DNA from: Tetracladium setigerum
Lineage: Eukaryota > Ascomycota > Leotiomycetes > Helotiales
Assembly (NCBI GenBank): GCA_031472005.1
Contig: PZJY01000008.1
Span: 868,001-932,000 of the forward strand
Length of the DNA stretch: 64,000 nt
Direction of reading: 5' to 3'
Positions 1 to 11,328 of this stretch are shown here, piece after piece (within the stretch, counting starts at the first letter, position 1; each line of letters opens with the position of its first letter). The translations under genes and the position numbers were made by a program. Under the pieces are notes generated by a model. It saw nothing but the letters and a program-made list of their open reading frames with translations, made no database searches and was not told where the DNA came from.

Positions 1-775
1 ATTTTTCGTTTTTCTTTTCGATAGTCCCCTCAAAGCGAAATTGCTGAAAGGGAAGACAACATCTTAGAATTTTCTTTTAAAAAAAAGACGTGGTATAAAT
101 AAAATCAGGCATTGTTTTGTTGCAATATGCATGTGGAGACGCCAAGGACAGACGTAACCCCAGCTCCCACTACTGTGGTACTTTCAATTACGTTGCCATT
201 AAATTCAAAGATTGAGTTGTCAGAATAACCAAATTCTTTTAACATAGTACTTTGATAGATTGGAAGTCGTTGGTACTTCTGATATATCGTGGGCTGCTCC
301 GACGACTAGGTACAGCACCTATCTCACTTTGCAGTCTCTCCCTGCCCCATGAACAATCGCTGCAACATGAACAACCAGTCGCGACTAAAACACAAAGCCC
401 GAATCAAATATTATTTAGTAAACAAGACATAAATGTTTCCTCCGTCCACCTGGAAATATAAATACAGAAACTGTCAAATCAAGAAGTTGATGTGGCCTTG
501 CAAGACAAAGAACGAAAATGCCACTTGGCAAACACAGAATAAACCTTCTCCTCGAGATGTCTTTATCAATAAATGAAGCGAAAACAATAAATCTCAGATT
601 TATAACATATTAAAGTGTTAAATAGCTAGTATACTTTCTCTATATCATAACAGTCTCTCTTGTTTGTCGTATATTCTCTCTCTCGCTCTCTCTTTGGTAT
701 ATTTCACCTTCCTCCACTCTACCCCGCCCCAACACCTTTCTTATCTTCTCAACTTATTTTTTCTCTCCCGCTCTC
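1..775. other. Intergenic, 3' flank of the FLC-like gene
   Basis: No gene was recognised here. The stretch is AT-rich. A CT-rich tract lies at about 655-775, just past the stop codon of the minus-strand gene that follows. The open frames present are short, without family features or introns, and look like chance. Confidence 0.6.
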
Positions 776-3149
776 TTATACATATAAACAAAAACACACC
801 TTGAACAAAAGAAAATTATTTCCAGAAAAGAAAAAACGCCGTATCGCTAATGCAGTCCGCAAATCCGCCATAACTTTTTTCCTTTGCCTCACAGTCTCTT
901 TCTCTTTATTCAGATCAGAGGCTTTCAGGTCTTCAGAAAGGTCTATGACCCGGCTCAACGGTGTTCTCGCCGGATCATCACGGGGTCCATCTCTGGCTCC
1001 ATAAGCATTACTACCCATGACGGTTCCCCCGTTCGAGGAAAGGCTCCTCAGATGAACTGGTCGCTGCTCATAATCGGGCACGGTGGGAACGGAGCTGTAG
1101 TATGAGTTTCGGCGACCTTCCTCGATGATGTCTGGGGAGCGGTAGGCGGTGTCGTGGCTGTTGAATTCGTCTGGGTGTGTGGGAGCTAATTTAAGGAAGG
1201 ATTCTTCCTCACGGCGGAGTTTTTCTGTGAGAGATTTGTTAGTTTTGTTTTTGTGTGTTGGGAAGATGGGAGAGGATGGTGAGATAGATGACTTACCAGC
1301 TTCCTTGCGGCGCTTTCGGTGAGGATTGTCCTTGACGCATTGATAGATACCGTTGAACAGCATCAAACCAACCAAAAGTACAGTCAGGATAGACGTGACA
1401 ATAACGAGTGCGAAACCCATGATCGTTTGTGTCGATCGCTCAACCTTCAATTCGTTTACGAAAACAAGAATAGATCCCCAAGTGGCGACGCGAACGACTT
1501 GAATAGTGATGTGAACCACATTCTCAGTACGATGGGCGAATGGTCGAATGAAACACATGATGATCAACATGAAGACGTCACAGGCCAGTACGGCGATTGT
1601 TTGAACCAGTCCTTTGCCAGAGAGAGCAGCAACGAAGACGTTACGGAGGACGGAGTAGAAGAGGTAAGCTGCGAAGAACCACCATGTTTCCTTCTTAAGG
1701 TTGTCGTAGAAGAGGGAATATTTTAGCCATAGTGCTTTGTCTTCGAAGAGGCGCGAGGCAGATCCCGTGAGCTTGATTTGGCGCGGGCAGTCATATAGAT
1801 GCGTACAATGAAGAAGATCAAGGTGCCTGCGAAGATGGCTAAGGTTATGGCAGCGAGTAAAGTGGCGCCCCATACTTCACCGCTGCGGAATTGGTAGACC
1901 GAATAGAGGACCCAGATGGGGAAGATGAGGTTGACCAACATGACAACAGTACGGAAGATAGATCCCCAGTAATGCTTGCGGAAACCGGTGAGAGAGGCAG
2001 GGAAATTTCCAAAGACGGCCCAGGCTTCGAGAATCGCCTTGAAGAGGAGGAGAAAGACAATGATGGCGAGGATGATGATCATGGTGATGAGGAAGATGGT
2101 CATGAATGCGTTTTCTTGGGTGATGTTATTGTCTTCAACGTACTTGGTGATGCCGAGGGCCTTTGTGATTTCCGGGTTGATGGGAGTTTGGGGGTAGCTT
2201 GACGTCTGATGAGTTTACTGGTGGTGCTATTGAGCAGAGCGTTGGTGCCCTGTTTGAGCGTATCAACGCTGCTGGCTGTGGTGTTCCCTCCGGTTTTGCT
2301 TCGGAAGCTGTCAATGGAGCGTTGCATACCTTCCCAGGTGACAAGGCCGGTCGAGAAAGCAAAGCGTTCAGTGAAGCTCTGGTAGAGCTTTGGGTAAGTG
2401 ACCGATGCCATTCCAGTGGTGGCGATTCCTTGGAACCATCCAACCATCGTGGTAAAGCTGGGACTGCTCGAAACTTGTTCTCCAGGTCCGCCGCTTCCTG
2501 CACCGCTCAATGCACTGAGGACGGAGGTTGCAGCAGAGATGAGGAGAGCTGCTCCTACAATACCTGCTGCGATGTAGGTAATGGCCGCCACATCGATGGA
2601 TTTTCCATTGCTGAGATCTGCAACGACGCAACCAACGTTTGTACCATCGTCTACTCTCTTCAACTCGAGGGTCGCTTGAAGGGCGATATCAGGGACAGAG
2701 AAAGCTATCGAGGGGATCTGGGAGGCAAATTCGGAAGGGATGGTTTGTTTGCTCGAGGCATTGAATCGACCAACGGGGACTGTAAAGGGGTTAGAACTGG
2801 GAAGGGAAGGCAGAAATGAGGAAGAAGGATGCTTACCTGGGCATAGCCCTCCGACAAAATTCTCAGTATCGCAAGGATTGAAGGACTTGCTGTACACATC
2901 CTTTCCATATGCCTCGACCTTCAGCGACGCCATCACCTTCTGTGATTTGGTGCTTTCTCCATCTACGGCGAATTCGATGCTGCGACTGTCTCCATCGTAT
3001 TCGATGTTCACAGAGTGCAGCTTGATCTCGGCATCTGAAGCGCAATCCTCAAAGTTGGATAGCTTGAGTACATTCTTTGCTGCAACGGTATGGAGGAGTG
3101 ACTGCAAACAAATGAGAGAAAGAAGGGAGGAATAACGTTGAATCCGCAT
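776..3149 (-). CDS. FLC/Pkd2-like fungal TRP-type membrane protein (ML-like plus TRP domains), two apparent frameshifts
   Basis: This is a member of the fungal FLC family (flavin carrier, polycystin/TRP-like), thought to act in ER or plasma-membrane calcium and cell-wall homeostasis. Seen: a signal peptide (about residues 1-24, ending HTVAA), an ML-like lumenal domain with paired cysteines, a first hydrophobic helix after SIDVAAITYIAAG, the family stretch WEGMQRSIDSFRSKTGGN, then several membrane helices including FEDKALWLKYSLFYDNLKK and a polar phosphosite-like tail. Introns lie at 2780-2836 and 1225-1296. The frame breaks at the five-G run 2190-2194 and again at the run 1764-1766. One extra base at each joins the conserved segments and gives 749 codons. 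I read these as assembly errors, not a pseudogene. The C-terminus after the last intron is low complexity and less certain. Confidence 0.85.
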
Positions 3150-4821
3150 GTTTGCAGATTCAGGGAGGGCCTAAAATAATAGTGTCGTCGTCGTCGTCGG
3201 TCCGGAGTTGAAGAAACGAATGTAAACAAAACACACAACACGACACTACAAGAATGGCAAGAACAGAAGGGATTAATACGATGTTGAGAGAATGGGCATG
3301 CTGTCGATCGTGGATGCAAAGACACGAGCTTGATATATCCTGAACACGAACTTTCATCATGCATCACGTAGGGCGAGCCACTTTGGCGCCACTTGGCTGG
3401 CAGTGCCCCCAGTCATCGCCTGCCCCGAGGACATCTCAAATGCCACGACTGCGGTCACGCTAGATGACCTGTTGACGGTCGAGACGCATCTGACTGGCCC
3501 GCTTGGGAGAGATTTTCAGGGTCGTTGACAGTTGATGGGAAAGATTGCAGTGGGCCGGCTCACTTGGGCGCATGTGAGTGGTTCAGAGTGATATAAAGAT
3601 GCTGGGGCTGGCCAAGTTCCAGAACTCCCGAATTAGAAACGGCAGGGAAGCTGAAAAGGCTTGAGGGCCATGAAGGGGTAAGCGTGACTTGGCTCTGCCA
3701 GTCTGTGTGGTTGACTGGCTGTGGAACGACAAAAAAAGTTCGTTTGGTGGGGAGTCGGGAGGATGGTGGAAGAGTGGAAGAGTGGAAGCAGTGAGCCGGA
3801 GAATGTGAGCAATAACTTAATAAGTAATAATTATCAGAAATAATAAGACTCTGATGCATATGAGGCGGTGCTCCTCAAGCCCATGATGGCAAGTCAGCAA
3901 GAAAGAGAGTATATCATTGGTACCGAGACGAGGGTGGTGTTGAATCGTTGAACCTTCAAATACTCACATTACGTCCGTAGCTTCGGAGAGGACATGTTTC
4001 AAACAAACAAAACAAAGGGTGAGAAATTTAAGTTCAGGAGAACTTCACTTCCGCCTCCGCCACGAGCCCAACACCACGAAATACTGATAGTAATGTTGAT
4101 CAAGATCCAGATCTTTGTCATATGAATATCGAATTCTCGATGTTGACCCAGTCGACGCGGTTGACCTTGCTGACTTGCTGGCGTTCGTTGGCTTGTTGGC
4201 TTGTTAGGTAGGGCTGGATGTTATTATTGATTGTTTTGCTCGCTTCGTCTGATGTCCGAAGACTCGCCTCGCCCGTCTGTGTGTTGTGGATGCTGGTGAC
4301 CCCCAATAACTCAATTTTCATCAGCTTGTCGAACTTGCATTTCTTCTTCTCATCGAGAAAGCCTCCACATGAAATAGTAATAATTGAGTAGAAATTGCTG
4401 CCCATGGAAAAGGGTCAAGTCCCTTTAGTTATGCTCCTCCTCACGTGAACAATACCGTGCCGTGGTACATCGAGACTTCTAGATTAAGCGAGGTCCGGAC
4501 AAGCCTCTCTGTCCCTCTATTGCTCCAGCCTCCAGCCTCTTTCCAAGAAGTAGCCCATAGGTCTCTTTGTCTTCAAGCCTCATGCACCAGAAATGGGTGC
4601 TGAAAAGCGCAAAATGCCCAACACGGTAGGAAGTAGAGAGCCTCGTTCAGCCCCAGGCGTTTCACAGACCACACTCGGTATAGAAACTTGAGACTCCCTA
4701 CCCAGCAAGCAAAGGAGCCTCCTTTCGCCTTGATTGTTTTATCTCCTTCCTCTCTCTCTCTCCCTCTCCTCTTCTATCCCCTCTCCATCATCTCAAGTGA
4801 GTCTGAGATTCTCCCGACAAG
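3150..4821. other. Divergent intergenic region between the FLC-like and chitin synthase genes
   Basis: No gene was recognised in this 1.7 kb. It should hold the promoters of both flanking genes, which point away from each other. A GTC/GTCGTC microsatellite lies at 3181-3200. The open frames on either strand carry no recognisable domain. Confidence 0.6.
4745..4795 (+). promoter_or_regulatory. Pyrimidine-rich tract upstream of the chitin synthase start
   Basis: A nearly pure C/T stretch ends about 27 bases before the chitin synthase ATG at 4822. CT tracts of this kind commonly sit around transcription starts of highly expressed fungal genes. The role here is inferred from position only. Confidence 0.4.
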
Positions 4822-7800
4822 ATGTCTGGCTATAATCCTATCGACCGACCGGCGCGCGAAGAAGAGGTAGAGCGCAGAGTAACTCCTGTAAGTAGAACCC
4901 CCCAGCTCCCTTTCTAGCTTCCCCAGCTTCTTTTGAAGCTCCAGCTCCAGCTCCAGAGATTGACAGAGTTGCAGATGCCAGATATCCCCGAACCACACCG
5001 ACATCACTCTCTGCACGGCGACACAGATTACGATTCCCACCGATACAATGACCCCCGATACGATTATGGCCATGGCGATGTGGCTTTCGATCCCGAGGAG
5101 CACCATCGAGCCCAATACTATAATGAGCCCTACCAAAGTGCCCCGCAACAAGACATCCCATTACTGGGAATGCCTTCGCACGAGCAACACGAACATCTCT
5201 ACGATCCAGATCCATTTCGCGATCCCAGAGGTCCAGATCCATTTCGCGACCCTAGAGCACACGAACCTTCGCTAAGCGATCACCCTGCTCTACAACACCG
5301 CGCTTCCTACCACTCTGTAGATCAACCCCCTAGGCTCACACATCAAGAATCTTCATATGGACTCGGTGGGGGCGAGAATGCCCCAGTGGCAGAGCAGGCT
5401 GGCGGACTCAAGCGCTCCAAGACGGTCAAGCCAGTACAGCTGTTCAATGGAAATTTGGTTCTCGACTGTCCTGTGCCGCCCAAAATTCTCAATACCTTTT
5501 CCGAGCATGAGCGCGAGTTTACACACATGCGCTACACCGCGGCGACTTGCGATCCATCAGCATTCGCCGCTGAAAGATTCACCTTGCGCCAGCAGCTGTA
5601 CGGGAAACCGAGAAGGACAGAGCTGTTTATCGTAGTGACCATGTATAACGAGGATGATCTACTATTTGCGAGAACGATGGCCGGTGTTTGGCAGAACATT
5701 GAGTTTATGTGTAATGGCAAGAAGAATGGTGGTGGTTCATGGGGCCCAGATGGTTGGAAGAAAATAGTGGTGTGCGTTGTTTCCGACGGGCGAGCAAAAA
5801 TCAATGATAGAACCAAGGGTGTTTTGACTGCCATGGGATGTTACCAGGAAGGTATAGCAAAACAAAAGGTCAATGACGACGATGTCACAGCCCACATCTA
5901 CGAAAATACCACCAAAGTAGGCATTGATGTCAAGAACGAGCTGGTAGTTACGACCCCCGGTGCCAGTGTTCCTGTTCAGATGCTTTTCTGTCTTAAAGAG
6001 AAGAACCAGAAAAAAATCAACTCTCACAGATGGGCAATTCAAGCATTTGGCGGTGTCTTGCAACCCAACATTTGCGTCTTGCTTGACGCTGGTACACGAC
6101 CAGGGAAAGATTCCATCTACTACCTCTGGAGAGCATTCGACCTAGATCCCCATTGCGGAGGCGCCTGTGGAGAAATCAAAGCCATGTTAGGGAAAGGCGG
6201 CAAATACCTCCTCAATCCCCTTATCGCTACACAAAACTTCGAGTACAAAATGAGCAATATTCTCGATAAACCTATGGAATCAGCATTCGGTTTCATCTCG
6301 GTTCTTCCCGGAGCCTTCTCAGCCTACCGATACGTGGCTCTGCAAAATGACAAGCGAGGTGATGGGCCATTGGAGAAGTATTTTGCCGGCGAGAAGATGC
6401 ACGCTAACGCTGGTATTTTCGCCGCGAACATGTACTTGGCAGAGGATCGAATTTTGTGTTTCGAGTTGGTGTCGAAGAGACAGAGCAGCTGGGTTTTGAC
6501 ATATGTCAAGAATGCTACCGGTGAAACCGATGTCCCGGATAACATGACGGAATTGATCTTGCAGAGACGACGTTGGCTCAATGGGTCTTTCTTTGCTGCC
6601 GTCTACGCCCTTGCCCACTTCTACGAAATCTTCCGTTCTTCGCACACGATGATTCGTAAAATTGCTTTCTTGGTCGAATTTTTGTACCAGACCATCTCCA
6701 TGATATTCTCCTGGTTTGCCATTGGCAATTTCTTCTTGGTTTTCCAAATTTTGACAACAAGTTTGGGCGAAAAGGACCTGTTGGGGAAGACGGGAGTTTA
6801 TTTCGGTGTAGCTGTGCAATGGCTATACATCGCAACTCTCGTAACTTGTTTCGTGTTGAGTCTAGGAAACAGGCCTCAAGGAAGCGCCAAGTTTTATATG
6901 ACGATGGTAATATTCTGGACCGGGATTATGGTGTAAGTAGACCCTCCGCCATTCCCTCTAACTAAAAGACGAGATATTCTAACCTTGATTAGATACCTCA
7001 CATTCGCCTCGATTTTCATCACAGTACATTCCGTCAAAAATCAACTCGCTGACGGCGATTTCTCCTGGAGTGAACTCTTCACCAACTCCATCTTCTTCAC
7101 CTTGATTGTTTCTCTACTATCCACTTATATCCTCTGGATATTCGTGTCCTGTCTCTTCGGTGATGCTTGGCACATCCTTACATCTGTATGTCCTTTCCAA
7201 ACCACAAGTCATTCTCCGACCCCCAAAAACCCACAAACTAACCTTTGGCACCTCACAGACGGTCCAATATATTCTTCTCACCCCAACCTACTGCAACGTA
7301 ATCAACGTCTACGCCTTTTGCAACACACACGACATCACCTGGGGCACAAAAGGTGATGACAAGCCCCCCGTGCTTCCAGGTGCCAAAACCAATGCCGACG
7401 GCAAACTCGACATCGACGTCTCCATCGCCCCTGACGATCTCAACACGCTATACGATGAGGGTTTGCACCTCTTCGACTCCAAAGCGCCTGAAGAAGTCAA
7501 AACCCCAAATAAACAAGATGTGCAAGAGGATTACTACAAAGGTTTCAGAAGTGCGGTTGTATTGTTTTGGATGTTCTGCAACGCCGTTCTGATTGCTGTT
7601 GTGCTGAAGAGTGGCGGGTTGAGTAGATTATCAGTGCGAACCGATGAGGAGGAGGATAAGAGGAAGACGCAGGTTGTAGGCATTTACTTGAAGGTGGTTC
7701 TTTGGAGTGTGGTATGTTCCCCTTTCTCCTTCCCCTTAAAAACAGGATATCTCGTCCTTGTCCCCCATTATCACGGAATGGCAAAGTACACATGCTTACA

Positions 7801-7912
7801 TTAAACGCACAATCAGGCTGGTCTGTCGGCGTTCAAATTCGTCGGCGCAATGTGGTTCCTCGCCAAATTCTGGGCGCTCAGGGGATTCAAACATCGGACT
7901 TTGGCTGCGTAG
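4822..7912 (+). CDS. Chitin synthase, class III (division 1)
   Basis: This enzyme polymerises UDP-N-acetylglucosamine into chitin at the plasma membrane. Five exons (4822-4887, about 4975-6932, 6993-7185, 7259-7711, 7817-7912) give 921 residues, typical of class III enzymes. The N-terminal 170 residues are polar and contain a short DPFRDPRGP duplication. The catalytic region follows, with LVLDCPVPPKILN, TMYNEDDLLFARTM, VCVVSDGRAKIN, LLDAGTRPGKDSIYYLW, AEDRILCFELV and the product-site motif QRRRWLNGS, then a cluster of membrane helices. The class III reading rests on MCNGKK, VVSDGRAKIN, DPHCGGACGEIKAML and ILCFEL, which match class III rather than class I or II enzymes as I know them. The first intron's acceptor is the least certain splice; the cAG|ATG at 4974/4975 keeps the frame. 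Confidence 0.93.
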
Positions 7913-8138
7913 GTCGAGAGAGGGGGTCGCTGTATGAAGTTCCGTAGGTATTCACGTATTGTTTTGGTGCTCTTAGGTGTTTTGATGGGATGAACTGGAG
8001 GGAGGGAGGGAATATGTAAATGCGATATGTTATGTATAATGGAAATTTAAATCGAGCTTTTGGGGGTTTTAAAACTTGAATTTGGTTTCAATTGGCACTT
8101 GAGTAAATATGGTGTACCCTTTTCCACACCTGGCTTAA

Positions 8139-8349
8139 CCCGCATTTTTATATTTTTCGACTTTTCGACTTTTCGACTTTTCGACTTTTCAAATTTTTGA
8201 GTATAGTTGAAACCTTTGCACTTTAATACGTAGTATAGTTTTACTTAAAATTTAAAATACATAATTCTATAAGGGGAGAAAATCAAAAAGTCAAACGGTC
8301 GAAAAGTCGAAAAATCAATAAAACAATTAAAAAAATATAAAAATGCGGG
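8139..8349. repeat. Imperfect inverted repeat, about 210 bp, with 19-bp perfect ends
   Basis: The left end (8139-8157, beginning CCCGCATTTTTATATTT) is exactly the reverse complement of the right end (8331-8349). Just inside, the five CGACTTTT copies on the left face GTCGAAAAGTCGAAAAA (about 8299-8315) on the right, so the inner part also pairs. The middle is AT-rich and non-coding. It could be a MITE relic or a large terminator-like hairpin. No clear target-site duplication is visible. Confidence 0.6.
8158..8197. repeat. Five perfect tandem copies of CGACTTTT
   Basis: The eight-base unit repeats five times without error from 8158 to 8197. A degenerate relative of the array occurs at 36510-36550. 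Confidence 0.9.
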
Positions 8350-9053
8350 ATGACGCACGTGTGAATAAGAGTACACTAAAGATCCACTGTTTTTTGATGT
8401 TTTATTGTGATGAACGAAAAGGGGCGGGGGGCAAAGACAAGGCGCCAGATCTGGCTCTCCAGAATTTTGACCTATTTTGATAACAACCAACTTTGTCCAC
8501 GATTACCTTTCAGCGCTGATTCAATTGTCCAGGATACAGACCACAACTGCCAGAATATTCAAGCTACGTGTCGTGATTTGAGAAAAGGGACAAGGAGGGA
8601 CGTTGGGAACGAGCAGGAGAGCCCTTGAGCATATCACATTGCCAAAAGCCTTGTGTGCCTGGGTGTGACTGCAGATTACGACAACATTTTCATCAGCAGG
8701 AGGAGCTGATGGGGCGCAATTAACTAAGATAGATGTGTATCGGCTTGTAGTCTGGTAAGATTTTGCGGAAGATACTGCGAGAGCAGGCTGCCCAGGAGGT
8801 GGGCGATTCGGGCTCAAAGCAGGCTAGGCTATAAACTCCGTTTACGGTTCCATATTGAGATAATGGATGCAGATTAGAACAAATAGCTATCATCCTCGAA
8901 CCCTCAACTGAGCCAAATCTCTTTTTCATTCAAATGTCGCCCATAGAGTCATCTCACGCATACTTCACTCTCTCGTCGACAAAGGCCTTATTTGGGAAGT
9001 AGATAACATTGCAAACGGCTCTTCAGCTAAACTAGAGTAGAATTTGATATCCG

Positions 9054-10720
9054 TCATTTCCTTACCCAAACAGCCTGGGCATTACACCACCCTTTAAGCC
9101 CGTCCAGACCAGATTCGACACCGATGCCGCTGTTTTTATGGCCTCCAAACCCAACCTGTGGACCGACCTTGAAATGAGAGTTAACCCACACAGTGCCAGC
9201 TTCTAATCGCCGCGTTAATCGCTCTGCACGTTTTACATCTTGACTCCAGACCGAGCCTCCCAAGCCCATCAAGGACGCATTAGCACGCTGCAAGACATCC
9301 TCCTCGTCAGACCACTTGAGAAGCGGCACAATAGGTCCAAACTGCTCCTCGACAACAAGACGTGAGTCCTCTGGTGGGTTGTCAATCACGGTAGGCGGGA
9401 GGAAAAAGCCAGTCTTTGTTTTGGAGGAGGAAGGTTCGCCACCATGTGCGACCTTCCATCCCAGCTTAGAGATTTGGCTGTACATATCTAACAGTTTGGC
9501 ATACTGCATGCTGTTCTGGACCGGCCCGAGTGCGGCTTCGGCATCCGCAGGACCGCCGCTCTTGAGACTCTTGACGAACTCGACGAAGGCTGTGAGAAAG
9601 GTGTCGTAGATATCTTCGTGCACATAGATACGTTTGATGCAGAAGCAGACTTGACCGGAATGTAAGTAAGCCATCGTCGCTACCTATTTGTAAGTGGCAA
9701 GTCAGCTTCATTCCTAATTTCTTTTCTTTACTTTAGAGACTATGCGAACCTTGGGTACAGTTATTGCGAGGTCAGCATCCGGCAAAATAATAGCAACATC
9801 GTTGCCTCCAAGTTCGAGGCTGACGCGCTTTAAGGTACTGGCACACGCCTGCATAACCTTCTTTCCAGTTGCTACCGACCCTGTGAAGCTGATCTTCGCG
9901 ACGCCTGGGTGCGTTGTAAGCATAGGGCCTAGGTCTTCCCCACCGCTCAGGACGTTGAAGACTCCTTTGGGGAAGATCATAGCACCCAGCTCTCCCAGTT
10001 TTAGAGCAGTGTAGGGACTGTATGGGGATGGCTTCCAAATGAGTGTATTTCCGACAAGCAGGGCGGAGACAAGCTTGATGATTCCGAGCAGCATTGGGAA
10101 GTTCCAAGGAATGATGCCGACGCCTACTCCAATAGGGACATATCGTAACACAATGCTTCGCTGCAAGTCACAAACAGGTCAGAAGGAGTTATAAATATGA
10201 TACAAGAAGCAGCGGAGCTTGACATTAGTGTCATAGGATAGCACGGCTCATTCAAGAACATACCTCGTCAGTATCCTCGATTTGTTCCTCGGTCAATCGA
10301 AAATTGAGAGTCTGGCGGATCTGGTGGCTAAGCAGGAACAGCTCAATGCCCACCGCCTGCGGGGGCTTGCCAGTCTCTTTGCCCAGCAGTTGGGAAAATT
10401 CCTGCTGATGGGCATCAATGGCGTCCACGAATCTGTTCAGGTAAGCAGCACGATCGTCTTGGGAGAGGTCGCGCCACAATGGGAAGGCCGCTTGAGCTGC
10501 TGCGACGGCGAGGTCAACGTCTTCCTGTGTTGAGACAGGTACTTCGGCAAGCTCCTGTTCAGTACTGGGGTCAATTGCCCGACGAGTTTTCGCTGTGGCT
10601 GTGAGTTCGTTGTTGATCACATTATAAAATGTCTAGCGCAATGGTTAGAAAGCATGTTGTTATGAGAACAAGTAGACTTACCTCGAAGTCAGCGAGGTTG
10701 TACTTGGCGGCTGTGGACAT
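9054..10720 (-). CDS. NAD(P)+-dependent aldehyde dehydrogenase
   Basis: This ALDH-superfamily enzyme oxidises an aldehyde to its acid, probably in the cytosol since no targeting signal is seen. Four exons (10682-10720, 10264-10632, 9750-10160, 9054-9683) give 482 residues, the usual family length. Conserved features: PWNFP with Asn156, the glycine motif SFTGSVATGK (227-236), the general base Glu252 in LELGGND, the nucleophile Cys286 in SGQVCF, and the C-terminal EEQFGPIVPL and GHKNSG motifs. The active-site string reads GQVCFC, with a second Cys two residues on. The first exon is only 13 codons and was chosen because its splice keeps frame and gives a typical N-terminus. The gene is divergent from a Zn2Cys6 regulator that may control it. 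The substrate cannot be told from sequence. Confidence 0.92.
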
Positions 10721-11328
10721 GATAACAAGTAGCTTGCTCGGGAATGTAAATAGATAGTAGACTGTTTAAACAAGCAACTCCTTGCTTAAAACATTGAGGA
10801 AAATAGGAAACGAAAGATGGAGCTTTGGTGATTCTTATATCAGTAGGATAGGAGGCTCGTGGCCTCCAGGCCAAGAAGATACGTGTGATAACTCCTCTTG
10901 GTTATTGTCAGCGAAATTTGATAGAGATACTACTTAGCCATGGTATACCACCGCATATTACAAATTTAGAGTCCAACTAGCGTCCGACTGAAAGGTTTCG
11001 CATTATTTGAGGCATAAGGTATACTTTATGCGTCTCCTGTGGAGGTTGTACGAGACGGTGGATATTTATGTCAGCAATACCCCTGCTTAGCGTCCGACAG
11101 ACCCCTGAGACGTGCTTTACTCCAGTCGCCTTATGATCAGAATCGACGTCAGATCTTAGAAATGTGCCCGCTTTAACAACACTTCACTTCTAGAAATTTC
11201 GTGGGACTTCATTTTGAGCGTCCGACAATACGATGTATTGTTTTTCTGTCGGACACTACTGTACTAATATCGACTGCTCCACCAACTCGTCAACCAGATG
11301 TTTAGCATTCCGTGAATCTACGACTATC
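10721..11328. promoter_or_regulatory. Shared divergent promoter with repeated GCGTCCGAC elements
   Basis: This 608-bp gap separates the ALDH start from the Zn2Cys6 factor start. AGCGTCCGAC occurs at 10979-10988, 11089-11098 and 11217-11226, and TGTCGGACA, its inverted form, at 11247-11255. The last two form an 8-bp-arm inverted repeat (11220-11227 and 11247-11254). Overlapping and nested within it is CAATACGATGTATTG (11226-11240), itself a palindrome with 6-bp arms. CCG/CGG triplets are the usual half-sites of Zn2Cys6 proteins, so the neighbouring regulator is the obvious candidate binder. That link is inference. Confidence 0.6.

Larger units (their letters stand above)
7913..9053. other. Intergenic with an inverted-repeat element
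   Basis: Both flanking genes end here (convergent). The notable content is the inverted repeat at 8139-8349 with its CGACTTTT array, described separately. No coding signal was seen. Confidence 0.6.

Noticed and set aside
776..3149. Reading the FLC-like gene as a pseudogene because of two frame breaks
   Set aside because: Both breaks are single missing bases at G/C runs, all flanking segments are well conserved, and other genes in the window show the same error type.
11160..11260. ATG at 11233 as an upstream start for the Zn2Cys6 factor
   Set aside because: It lies inside the palindromic regulatory element and would add residues with no family likeness; the ATG at 11329 is closer to the zinc cluster.
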